A DNA stretch of 64,000 nt from Panicum virgatum (lineage: Eukaryota > Streptophyta > Magnoliopsida > Poales > Poaceae), in NCBI RefSeq assembly GCF_016808335.1, contig NC_053138.1, positions 15,183,900 through 15,247,899 on the forward strand, in the 5' to 3' direction. A program made the position numbers and the translations under genes. Each line of letters starts with the position of its first letter. Position 1 is the first letter of the stretch. This document shows positions 34,801 to 43,708 of the stretch, in pieces. The notes beneath the pieces were generated by a model that worked only from the letters and a program-made list of their open reading frames with translations, was not told the DNA's origin and did not search any database.

Positions 34801-35960
34801 GACCATAGGATCCGTGCTTAGGTCTGGCCATGCTGCTTTGCACCATATTGATCATTTGAACCTTCACGATTTCATTAGTTAAAATCTCATTAATTTAATC
34901 TGTCCCCAATTTTCTTCCCTTGCATTGAGTTAATCATTTCCTTTTCATTTTAACAGAAGTGGAAAAAAGAAGAGGCTAGTGAATTCAAACTTTTCAGCGA
35001 ATATGAAAGAAGGCCAAGAATCTCTGACAAACATTGACCTTCATGATGAGACTATTGCTTCTAATATCATGTAAGTAAAGTATATTCAATTTCAGACTAG
35101 AAATCCTTTAAATTGACAGATTGCCTTCACAGGCTTGTTAGTGCAAGTTGATGTCTTGTATATTGTTATTGTGATATTCATAAAAATCAAGGTTGGTTTT
35201 TGGAAGCTTGTAGGCTTAACTTGTGAAGTTGTCATAAAAAGAACATAGACATGAACTATGCAAACAGACAATTTCCTTATTTTGGCTTGTTAACTCAATA
35301 AGTTACGTGGTAAGCGCCAGTTAGAGTGGCTTCTTAGCTATAAGCTGTGGATATGTTTTTGAAGTATTATGTGGCAAAAATGGCATCCTTTAATTGGACG
35401 AAGTTTCTTTCCTAGATATGCTGTTTTATTGTGCAACATGAAGAGCTTATTTGTAGGACATCTGTTTACATTTTTGCAGAGTATATGTACACCTCAGTCT
35501 TGAGTGTTTATTTCTGTAGGGAACCTTTTTTTTTATTCCACTTTGTCTGTAAGGCTTAATATTCGAGGATTGTGTTTGACTATCGTTTTCCTCATATCAT
35601 GTAATTTATTTATGCCTATTAAAAGCCAAATAGCTAGAACATCCCATATCAATAAGAGAAGTAGGGAACCATACTACAGTATGCATTTATCATTTACAAG
35701 AGAGTTTCTCACATTGCAGGGATGCTTCTCCAACTCATGGGCCTGATGCAGTACATAACAGTGGCAATGCCCGTGAAGCTGAACTTTTGGATGACTTTGA
35801 AGTTGAGCTAGATAATCATGAAAACACTGACCAAAGGATCACTGATGATGTAAATATCACTGAATCAGGGGACGGCACAACAAACTCTGAGGCTAATCAA
35901 AGGGCTGGTTTAAAAAGAAGACACAGATTGGTAATTGACGACGATGACGATGATGAGTAA
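13803..35960 (+). CDS. TIM: TIMELESS/Tof1/Swi1 homologue, replication fork protection protein, 20 exons
   Basis: Exons: 13803-13905, 14039-14191, 14389-14548, 16376-16694, 16811-16951, 17042-17234, 17313-17443, 17750-17968, 18519-18685, 25891-25969, 26081-26632, 26711-27057, 27166-27279, 27368-27472, 27639-27866, 33872-33970, 34385-34495, 34651-34821, 34957-35070, 35720-35960. All introns are GT-AG; the sum is 3747 bases, 1248 residues plus stop, with no frame break. The N-terminal TIMELESS domain covers roughly residues 35-290 ([43 protein letters not shown]). The central part has [19 protein letters not shown] helical segment [18 protein letters not shown] to [15 protein letters not shown] (about 920-990) matches the conserved C-terminal half of the family. 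The tail is acidic (DDDDDDE). In the family it partners TIPIN in the nucleus at replication forks. Introns 9 and 15 hold 6.7- and 5.6-kb retrotransposons. Confidence 0.93.
15466..15746 (-). mobile_element. SMART/TRIM miniature LTR retrotransposon, complete, with TSD
   Basis: Two direct repeats of 81 and 83 bases (15466-15546 and 15664-15746) begin TGTTGGAGTATTAGTGAATT and end GCAACTCAATA on the minus strand. Directly inside the 5' LTR lies TGGTATCAAGGCCAGAGG (about 15663-15646), a tRNA-Met-type primer binding site; inside the 3' LTR lies GCATGAGTGGGAG, a polypurine tract. Only 117 bases separate the LTRs and nothing is encoded. The flanks are TATTT on both sides (15461-15465 and 15747-15751), a perfect 5-bp target duplication. 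The total of 281 bp fits the very small SMART group described in grasses, which must borrow all enzymes. It lies in TIMELESS intron 3, antisense to the gene. Confidence 0.9.
18760..19111 (-). repeat. 3' LTR of the chromovirus
   Basis: 352 bases. It contains a 24-bp extra segment (about 19051-19074) that looks like a partial duplication of the surrounding GCGCACC context and is absent from the other LTR. The pol frame ends inside this LTR. Confidence 0.95.
20247..21520 (-). mobile_element. hAT-derived transposon relic nested in the chromovirus integrase
   Basis: About 1.27 kb separates the integrase CDTCQ motif from its continuation NKTQTLRP. Both ends are rich in GATACG/CGTATC motifs in opposite orientation, like hAT subterminal repeats. 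Inside, on the minus strand, are parts of a hAT transposase: a start [12 protein letters not shown] with [17 protein letters not shown] (20904 to about 20720, BED-finger-like region), a middle piece [14 protein letters not shown] (about 20660), and the C-terminal dimerisation motif ([20 protein letters not shown] near 20500, then [17 protein letters not shown]). Most of the transposase is missing, so this is an internally deleted, non-autonomous copy. Flanking bases GCGCTG and GGCTCTG match only partly, so a clean 8-bp duplication is not shown. Confidence 0.75.
20889..21066. repeat. 89-bp tandem duplication around the hAT start codon
   Basis: The segment starting AGATTTGGAGATGCCATTTA at 20889 recurs at 20978 with a few differences and ends near 21066. 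Each copy contains a plus-strand CAT, i.e. an antisense ATG, so the transposase leader and start are duplicated. Confidence 0.85.
23351..25116 (-). pseudogene. chromovirus gag and protease, frameshifted
   Basis: Gag starts [14 protein letters not shown] at 25116 and shifts frame near 24890; the next block (to 24389) has the gag signature [20 protein letters not shown] and then a stop. The continuing block from 24385 has the retrotransposon gag core ([24 protein letters not shown]) and a zinc knuckle [14 protein letters not shown] near 23900. The protease region near 23630 reads [10 protein letters not shown] where the family normally has a DSG triad, so the catalytic aspartate is replaced by glutamate. 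The frame shifts again near 23540 into pol. Gag would form the particle shell; this copy cannot encode it whole. Confidence 0.85.
25131..25458 (-). repeat. 5' LTR of the chromovirus
   Basis: 328 bases, bounded by TGTTAGGAACC and CATAACA on the plus strand; the primer binding site abuts its inner edge. Confidence 0.95.
25648..25770. repeat. C-rich tract and GT microsatellite in TIMELESS intron 9
   Basis: A run of C interrupted by single A bases (about 25651-25675), followed by an A run, and a (GT)n run at about 25748-25765. Simple sequence, intronic. Confidence 0.85.
28030..28150 (-). mobile_element. Au-like SINE, internally deleted
   Basis: On the minus strand it begins GGGCGAGCCTGGTGCAGCGG, which fits the tRNA-derived head with an A-box, and runs to CACTGGGTACGACC followed by a T/A tail (CTTTTTTTAAA). 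The body (ACCCCGCACAGTGCGGG) matches my memory of the Au SINE family of grasses. The stretch that should hold the B box is shortened. It lies in TIMELESS intron 15, antisense, next to the copia insertion. Confidence 0.65.
28211..28322 (+). repeat. 5' LTR of the intron 15 copia element
   Basis: About 112 bases; starts TATTGGTGTA where the other copy has TGTTGGTGTA, so the terminal TG has mutated. I count about six differences from the 3' LTR. Confidence 0.85.
28388..33631 (+). pseudogene. copia gag-pol of the intron 15 element, broken
   Basis: Gag is spread over several frames from 28388 to 30010, with recognisable blocks such as [20 protein letters not shown] (about 29240) and [20 protein letters not shown] (about 29530). 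From 30005 to 31216 one frame holds protease ([10 protein letters not shown]), the pre-integrase zinc motif and integrase ([28 protein letters not shown]), then a stop. The integrase tail is broken between 31216 and 31400. From 31402 the linker and reverse transcriptase follow, shifting near 32550. The active site reads [10 protein letters not shown] near 32690, where tyrosine of YVDD is replaced by asparagine. Stops at about 32758, 33107 and 33353 cut RNase H, which ends at 33631. Confidence 0.88.
33731..33842 (+). repeat. 3' LTR of the intron 15 copia element
   Basis: Starts TGTTGGTGTATATGTGAGCC directly after the polypurine tract. The TIMELESS exon 16 acceptor lies only about 26 bases beyond its end. 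Confidence 0.85.
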
Positions 35961-36480
35961 CTTTCCAGGTCAGGAGTTATCGGACCAAAAGTGAGATAAA
36001 AAAAAATGCTGTTTAGATGATCTGCTGCTATTTTCCTCGTCCGGCTGTCTCTGAGCAGGGACCTGGCAGGGTCACGCTTTCCAGTGCCAGTTACCGCACT
36101 TCATTGTGACCTGCAATTTCATTTGTAAGAGTTAGTTGGATCACAATGAAATGGAATTTGGCTGAGGCTGTAGAGCCGTGTGGTCTCTTGTACAGAATCT
36201 CTTTTGGTGTCTTGTGATGTTAATCGTGCTGCAGTGCTTATACAAAGCTAATTTGGTTATGATGCTCCCATACCGAGTTCTTGTTCTAACTGTGATTACC
36301 GTGCTAGTTGGGATTGGGTGGAATCCTGGTCTGGTTTGGTTTTCATCAAAAACTCTGTTCGGTTGTTGTTTAGGCAAGGATTCAAACCAGCACAGGAAAC
36401 AAACTCAGACATATACCCAACAGCATGGCGGCTGCAATAATTCAGCTACAGCAGGGCACACAGTCACACAAATACCAACA
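35961..36480 (+). other. TIMELESS 3' flank and likely 3' UTR
   Basis: No further coding sequence follows the stop. The sequence is non-coding with T-rich patches. A poly(A) site cannot be placed with confidence. Confidence 0.4.
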
Positions 36481-36482
36481 CT

Positions 36483-39300
36483 TAGGCCTCGTTCGGCAGC
36501 TCGGGATTCAATCCAGGAGAGGAATCAATCCAGGCCGAGGCCTGGAATTAGTTGATCCACCTGCTTTCACTCATTCCAGGTCTGGTTTAATTCCTAAGCG
36601 GAATCAATCCAGGAGGCTCCAATTTTGTTGTTCGGTTAGCCAGGGATCAATCCAGGGCTGCTGACAACATCTACACTTATCCAAGTATTCACATACATGT
36701 TCACATTGCTGCTGACTTTTGAACTAGCCTGAATTTCACATGCTTGTTCATTACATAAACATGCAAACATATTTGAATCTTCACCGTATACTCTCAAATA
36801 AGCTGAAAATAAATACCCAGGTGCGAGTCTTTACATAAGAGACCTATTGAGTCAGATTTAAAAGATTGTCCAAGCAACCAATAAACAAAACTGACAAGGC
36901 TCATTCTCAAAATCCAATAGGTAGGTAACTTATGATGATGCGGGATAAAATAGCATGATAAATCCACTTATACTCAGACCATGGTTTTGTCCTATGCCTT
37001 TCTAGCAGCTTGAGTATTGACCTTGGAGCCTCCTGCAACAAACTAACATGTAGAGTTCAGGACATGCTTATTCAACAAAATAAGCTATGTAACAATCAAT
37101 TACATTGTTTTCATGTTCTTGATACTAGCAAGCTATCTATGACTAACTGTACATGAGCACCTCCCGATCTCTATAGCAAATAAATATCCCTATCAATTAT
37201 ACCTTGTCCACTCACTTCTATACATGAGCACAGCAAGCTAGCACCTCCCTATACCACTCTGCAGCTGGGCAAATTTCTCTCTTTCTCTGCAGCTGAAGAC
37301 TAGCTAGATTTTGTTGCACATCAACTGTACAGATCATAAATGGTGATGGCTCAGTGGCACACTAGGCAAAGGCATTTTGCAGTGATGCATCATTGACTAA
37401 ACAGCTAGAATCAATTAGAGGGAGCTACACAGATTAACCCCATCTATGCCAGGAAAGGAATGTAAGCAAACTGTACAATCTAGCTTCAATGCAAGTCCAT
37501 ACCATGAATATATCAATCAGGAAAAGCTATGAATTACTTTATTCAATTATTACATGATAACTCATTATTAATATTTGACTGACATAATCTTAATCAATTA
37601 TTACAACTCATGGAGAAAAAAACTAATGTCCACTAATCTGTAGTACCTTTCGGAGTCAAAAATCGGGTCCCAGGATGGAGGTGGCTCGTCTTCACCAATT
37701 CTAGGAACTGTTGGTACAATCTGAATAAAAGCACAAAGTAACTAGAAATTAGGAAATGAGATGGTATACAAGTATAAAAGCACAAATAATTTAGGCAGCC
37801 AGTAAATTTTAGGAACTTTACTTGAAATCTTGTACAGGTATACAAGCATAATGCCGTGAAAAAATCTTGTACAAGGATTGACTACTCGAGATTTGACTAA
37901 CTAGTGGCTCACAAGCATATAGGAGATAGCATCTTATCAATAACAGAGTAAAATCACAAGCCTGCCATGGATTATATCATATCCATGTCTGACGTGGATT
38001 AAAAAAGAGTGATATACTATATCTGAAATATGCTCATTCAAGTGTAACACATACACAACCAAGAACATGTGTAATACTGTTACTGAAATGGGTACAGTTC
38101 ATCTACAAAGATTCTTAAAAACCAATAAGGATTGTTGGGAATTGTTCAGGTCTGAAGGTTGAAAAAACCACTGTTTGACTTAATCCAAGATGCTGAATAT
38201 AAACATGTATCGACCAAGCCACTTAAGATGCATCCATTTAACTTAACAAGAACAAGTATATTTTCAGGGGTTTCTGAGTCGGTCAAACTAAATAAATTTG
38301 CCAAAAAAAATACCAAATAAGTTGTGCTTGAATATACATCTTAAGCACATTGCAGATTAACTTAAGTAGGTGTTTAGAACAGCATATTTTACACCTTGCG
38401 AATTAAAGAAACTTGAGGTGCCTTGCGAATTGTTCCATGACAATATTTGTAAAATGCATATTCCTCAATAGCGAATAGAATTGTTGTTATGATTATCCAA
38501 ATTGGAATATTTGAATCAAAATGTACTACTAACCTTCGTACATAACCTCAATAAAAAATGACATTTTTGTAGGGGAAGCGTTTCAAAATTCGGCAGCAAT
38601 GATGGTGGTGGTGGCGGCAGATACCATGGATACCGGACCCTAGAGCAAGAACTAAATCGAGAGCAGATCGACCATGAGAACGAAAGCCAAGAATACCCAA
38701 CCGGATCGAGTCAACGGCAATGGTTCCTCCTCCGAGCTGCAAGCCAGCGCACTCTCCCATAGGGGGACCTCTCCTACAACCTGACGACCAATAAGCCCAC
38801 CACCCATGGCCTCACCGCACACTCACTCCTGGGACACCTCCTGGCGTTCCTCAAGAACCGCACACACACACACACACACCCCGCAGCGCCGGCAAGAACC
38901 CTAGCAAGAACCATAACGCAGGGGAGAGAATAGGGCAAGGAAGAGGAGAGTGATCCGTAACCGGCGAGAAGGCGGCGGAGAGCGTAGCCGTCGACGTCGC
39001 TGTGGCCTCGCGCCGCCGCCTTGGCGCCTCGCGCGCTATCGCTGCTGCCTCGCCTCGCGCGCCGCCGCCTCCAGGTCTCGCGTCGAAGCCTCGCCTCGCC
39101 TGGTTTCATTCCGGGAGGGAGGAGGTCTGGCTTTGTTCCGGGCCGTGGAGATGGGAGTGGAGGCCGATCCGGCCCAGTTTTGATTCCAGGCTGGCCAACC
39201 GAACAGTGACTCCGGGCCAAACCTGACTTCATTCCGGGCCGTCCCAATCCGTCCGGATTGGGCCTCATTCCGGGCCGTTCCATCTCGATGTACCTCTTCA
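36483..39300. other. transposon-like non-coding region, unclassified
   Basis: The left end (36483 onward, GGCCTCGTTCGGCAGC with several GGAATCAATCCAGG motifs) and a right part (39050-39290, repeated CATTCCGGGCCGT) contain related motifs in opposite orientation; for example GTTCGGTTAGCCAGG near 36633 corresponds to the complement of CTGGCCAACCGAAC near 39190. This hints at inverted ends of a DNA transposon, but I cannot define termini or a target duplication. Two exon-like minus-strand pieces (around 37710-37660, VPTVPRIGEDEPPPSWDP, and around 37035-36930) may belong to an unrecognised gene. A CA microsatellite lies near 38862-38879. Nothing else is supported. Confidence 0.35.
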
Positions 39301-39373
39301 AGTTGCACTGGAGTCTTGAACTCTTAGTACTCTTCATTTTTTTTCTCCTTTTTTCTATTGTAGTCAGTCTTAT

Positions 39374-39960
39374 CTATTTCTCAGTCACATCTTTGTCGGC
39401 TTGAGTTTCTTGCTCACTCAATTTTCTTTGCACCTTATTTATATCTGCAGTTTCAGTTTCTTCCTCTCTTGAGTTTCTTTGCTCTTTAAGCAGCACAACA
39501 TCATCATCTTGTTGTTGAGTATCATCTTCCAATTCTGATAGCAGCTTTAGGGGTGCCTCATCTTCCATTGAATCAAGGGTGCTGCAGTTGTATTTTCCCT
39601 CAGCAAAATAGCCTACGTAAGAACAAGGAAACAATACACAATTTGAAATAACAACACACAACATAGAAGATTAGAACTCCTTAATTTGGACAGCAAGATC
39701 AAAACTTACTGTCATATAGCTCACCAAGTTCATCATAGAATGGAAAGCTGGTCTTGTTATTTTGAAACTTTTTTATCTTTGGAAATGACTGCACATGCAA
39801 AGGATAGTCACAGATTATTGTAAGGCGTCAAACAAATCACAAATCACATGCAAAGCAAGATATTGATCACAAAACAGCTTACTATTTCCAAGTTGGCCCA
39901 CATAGTCGAAGATCCCTCGACCATACAGCGGTTTTCATTCCAAGTGGACCCACTCTACTC
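39374..39960 (-). pseudogene. fragment resembling a Myb/SANT-like (PIF/Harbinger ORF1-type) protein
   Basis: Three short blocks on the minus strand: MVEGSSTMWANLEI (about 39930-39889), SFPKIKKFQNNKTSFPFYDE (about 39792-39733), and YFAEGKYNCSTLDSMEDEAP (from about 39610) continuing as an acidic, Gln/Glu-rich tail to a stop at 39374. Intron-like gaps separate them. The order W.NL, KFQN..FPFYDELGELYD and AEGKYN reminds me of the tail of plant Myb/SANT-like DNA-binding proteins, many of which are the second ORF of PIF/Harbinger transposons. No N-terminal DNA-binding part is visible here. This is a tentative reading. Confidence 0.35.
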
Positions 39961-40654
39961 TCTGGCCGCTTTCAACATCTTGTAATCACTCTTGAGTTCT
40001 AGCCATTATCTCCTCTGCAACCACTGTCTTTGTACTCGTGAAGGATTTCAACGAGTGAACTGTAAGTTATTACCTTATGCTAATAAAGTAGGATCCAAGT
40101 TAATGTCTCTACAGTTGCATCTTTTCTTAACGTAATCTACTGTTCCAGTTAAAAATGATCAAATCATGCCTTATCACTGCGGTAGATCAATTTTGACAAC
40201 TATGTTAGCAAGGCATCATCGTCAGAAATCTGCAACTTCACAAAAATATCCAAATCAAATTAAGCATTGATAAATGACAGCCAACAGAGAATTAATCAAG
40301 AATACAAAATTGTACAAGCTCAGGTTTCAATTCATGCATATTACACTAGTTCCATAATATGTATCACTAACACACAAATTCTCAAACTGGATTCTCCATT
40401 ATTAACCTCACACTGAATCGACACTAGTTATCTTTCAAGAATAATCTCACATTAACGAAATAAGAAACAACACGACAGTTCACACCATTGCAATTGTCAT
40501 ACCAAACGTGCATATCGCGAGTGATCAGTGGAGACACCAAATGGGAGATGAGATGTTTGAGGCCCATGCCGGGAACAAGGGCCGAACAGCATCAAGCAGT
40601 ACTGAGCAGAGCCCATTTTCTCTACAGTAGTAGTTCTAACCCATGAACTCAGTA
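39961..40654. other. AT-rich stretch without recognisable feature
   Basis: I see no open frame, repeat or transposon end of note. Confidence 0.4.
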
Positions 40655-40815
40655 CACCCATATCATAAAGGTCCATCCAAACTGGTCATCATGAAAGTAC
40701 ATGCCTTGTTGACAGCCGGGGAAGTCAATCAGCTCGAACAATATGGAGCAACCGCGCCCGACGAAGATCATCTGTTTGTCTAGTGCCAATAGTTTGTTCC
40801 AGCAGTAATTAGGTT
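40655..40815 (-). pseudogene. C-terminal fragment of a DUF295-type F-box-related protein
   Basis: The minus strand encodes, without a stop, CWNKLLALDKQMIFVGRGCS then FELIDFPGCQQGMYFHDD and stops shortly after an F.W...WVY stretch. The FVGRGCS...DFPG...YF.DD signature is characteristic of the C-terminal end of plant DUF295 (KIB-type beta-propeller) proteins, a large and fast-evolving grass family. No upstream coding part is attached here, so it is a remnant. A fragment resembling the N-terminal half of the same family lies on the same strand at 51216-51602. Confidence 0.65.
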
Positions 40816-40829
40816 GACCGGACTCGATA

Positions 40830-41494
40830 ATCTGGAATGTTGGAAATTGAGGTGGCCTTCATACCCACTGAGCTGAAGATCTACACCTATGACACAACAA
40901 CTCGCTCTAGAGTCGGTCAGCCTCTAACATTTCTAGTTACTTGGTGTATTAGGTCCTTTTGACGGTAGAGTCGTCTTTTCACTTCCGGGTGGCAGAGCCT
41001 ACCAATCGATGAAATTGTCTTCCGGGTGGCAGAGCCAACCTACGATAAAGCTCAGATCTTTTATAATCCCAGATGACAGAGCCAACATTCGATGGATCAC
41101 AAATATACACTAAGTAATTATATGGCTTAACTAGGAGACTAAAACTTATAGGAACAAAATGTTATTGCAACACACTAATACTGCACAAGAGCATACAACA
41201 CTCTCTTCTTTTAGTGCCTAGCCTAGAACACACCCTTCTCTCCTAGCATTGCCACATCTCTTCTAAAATGCTCGTGGATGGATGCCATGGAAAGAGAGGG
41301 GGGTCTCTATTTATAGGGTAGGGGGACATGATATTGAGACAAATGTCCCCTTCTAGAGAATTTATAAACATTCTAACATTTTTAAATTTATTTATCATTA
41401 ATTTTAGAGTGCTCTATAGAAAATATATTATTCATGCATAGTGAAGAATAATCGGAAGTTTGCCTTGCAGTCTTCTCAACATTGACCTTCATCA
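40830..41494. other. non-coding stretch with short degenerate repeats
   Basis: Around 40985-41090 a motif like CCGGGTGGCAGAGCC recurs twice and a weaker form (CCAGATGACAGAGCC) a third time, spaced about 50 bases. No gene is seen. Confidence 0.45.
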
Positions 41495-43178
41495 TTTTTT
41501 GGAAAAGGAAAACTTCATTGATTTCAAGAAGTTACATCAAGGTGATACAATGACTTGAAATTTTTCCAACCTATGCCAATCGGCACACAGCCTAAATGAG
41601 TTTGAAATACAAACGGACAAACTAATGACTGCCAATCCTAAGACTAGACCGCCATCCATGTGCCCGGTCAAAAAAATTCTTGGACACCCTCTCCAAGAAC
41701 CGAGATGCCGCCACAAGCACCTCCTGAGAAATAGGTTGTCGAAAGATAGCCCATGTACGAAGCCAGTGTGTAGTCGAGTATATTACCTACAAAAAAAAGA
41801 GTGTTTGTTCTAAAAAATGACAGCATTTCTACAGAGCCAAACAAACCAACACAAGGCTAGCGCTCCTACAAGGACTAGAGATTTGTAGTATTTTGGTATT
41901 CCATTGAGCCAGCTTTCAAACATATTTGAGATAATGCGTGGTTTGGAGAGGCCCCATGCTGCGTACATCGTAGCCCAAGCCATCCATGCAAACCGTCAGT
42001 CAAAAAATAGATATTGTATTCTTTCATTTTCATGATAAAGAAAATATTGTTGATTGTCTTGACAGTTTTGTTTCGTAAGATTATCCTTTGTGAGAATTAC
42101 ATCTCGTTTAAGGTACCAAAGAAAAATTTTAATTTTGAGAGATTTTCATGTTCCAAAGACCTTTATTTGCATTTGGAACATTCTATTTGATTAGACCCTG
42201 ATAATGTGATTTCACTGAAAAAACACCTATCGAGTCTAGGTTCCACCTAAATTCATCATCTTCTTGAGTAAGAGCAACCATTGCAAGACATGAAGTCAGA
42301 TTGTTCCGCATCACTAACTTGTTGCCTATTAGATCTCTACGCCATGTTAAATTGGGATTTGGTGTACTAAGCACCTCACCCACTGTATCCTGTTTTTCCC
42401 TAACTATGTTATAAAGTTGAGGGTATTGATTTCGTAGAGTTCTATTGCTAGGCCAGGTATCCTCCCAAAATCTCACTTGTGATATGTGGAATGTTCCAAA
42501 TTTAAGAAACTCCCTATTGACTTTCATTAGACTTGCCCAGAAATGAGAATCTCATCTCCTCCACTAGACTTGCACCAGGGGCTTAGTCCCTAGATATTTG
42601 TTGCGTAGAATTTGCTGCCATGTACCATCTGTTGTGATCAGTCGGTACAGCCATTTACTAAGCAAGGCAATGTTTTCAAGTTCTAAGTTTTGTATCCCTA
42701 GTCCCCCTTGTTCTTTTAGCTGACACAGGATATCCCATTTCGCTAGCCGATATTTCCTTTTGTGTTCATCACTTTGCCAGAAAAAGCATGATCAAAAGTA
42801 GTACAACTTTTTACGGACCCCTTTTGAAATTTCAAAGAAAGACATCATATACATAGGTAAGCTACTAAGAACGGATGAGAGTTAAACGGCCTCCAGTGGA
42901 AAGATTTTTGCCTTTCCAGCTATTGAGACGGTTTTCAAACCGCTCCTGCACTTTCAACCAATCCTTATTTGACAACCGCCGATAGTGAATCGGGATACCC
43001 AAATATCGAATTGGGAAAGCACCTGGATTGCATCCAAACAGCTCCATGTACTGATTTTCACAGTCTTTTGCTTCACCAAAACAGAAAATTTCACTCTTGT
43101 GAAAGTTTTTTTTCAACCCTGAAAACTGTTCAAAAGGATAAAGAATTAACTTCATGTTGTGAGCCTGTTCCAGGTTAT
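41495..43178 (-). mobile_element. 5'-truncated LINE (L1-type non-LTR retrotransposon) fragment
   Basis: On the minus strand from 43170: the end of the reverse transcriptase (NLEQAHNMKLILYPFEQFSG, NFHKSEIFCFGEAK, RYLGIPIHYRRLS, GKNLSTGGRLTLI), then the region VLSSLPMYMMSFFEI type near 42850, WDILCQLKEQGGLGIQNLEL (about 42740), and the zinc-binding reverse transcriptase tail (FWEDTWPSNRTL; SIGVFSVKSHYQGLI, to 42183). The 3' end near 41495 is A-rich (CCTTTTCCAAAAAATG). Stops and frame changes show decay. The endonuclease and most of the reverse transcriptase are missing: the fragment ends exactly where the copia LTR begins and does not resume on the other side of that element. Confidence 0.8.
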
Positions 43179-43419
43179 GATTGTATTAGGACAGAATTTT
43201 GTAGAGACAAAATGTATGGTGAATTCTCATTTTCTCATTGATCTCAAGTTTCCCATATATAGGGAGATTACAAGAGTGTGTAACTCCTAGCCATAAGTAC
43301 ATCAGTTTCATCTTTCTAATGGCAGAAATAAAAATCATTAATACCATAAACATGGCTGTTACAATGGCTTTGAAACCATGACTGCATTTGATGAGATCAA
43401 ATAACTTGGTTTTGTAACA
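43179..43419 (-). repeat. 3' LTR of the young copia element
   Basis: About 241 bases ending GTTTTGTAACA on the plus strand, followed inside by CTCCCCCTTTT, the complement of the polypurine tract. Confidence 0.92.
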
Positions 43420-43708
43420 CTCCCCCTTTTGATCGAATCCTTGAGACCTACAAGTTCTTTTTAATTCCTTAGAAAAACCCTGTGGGAAAAAAACATAGGA
43501 ATAATATGTATGATTATTACTCTGTCATAAACCTGCAAGGTTTAAGGAGTAATATATATATATGCCTTGATTTTATCTCTAGAAAAACCCCTGTGGGGAA
43601 AACATGAGATAAGGCATATGCTTATATTCAACATTGTCTCGTTAAAAACTTTGTATGAGAAAACTTGATAGTAAAACTCATCAAAGAAAAGAGTGCAATG
43701 TGAAGCGT

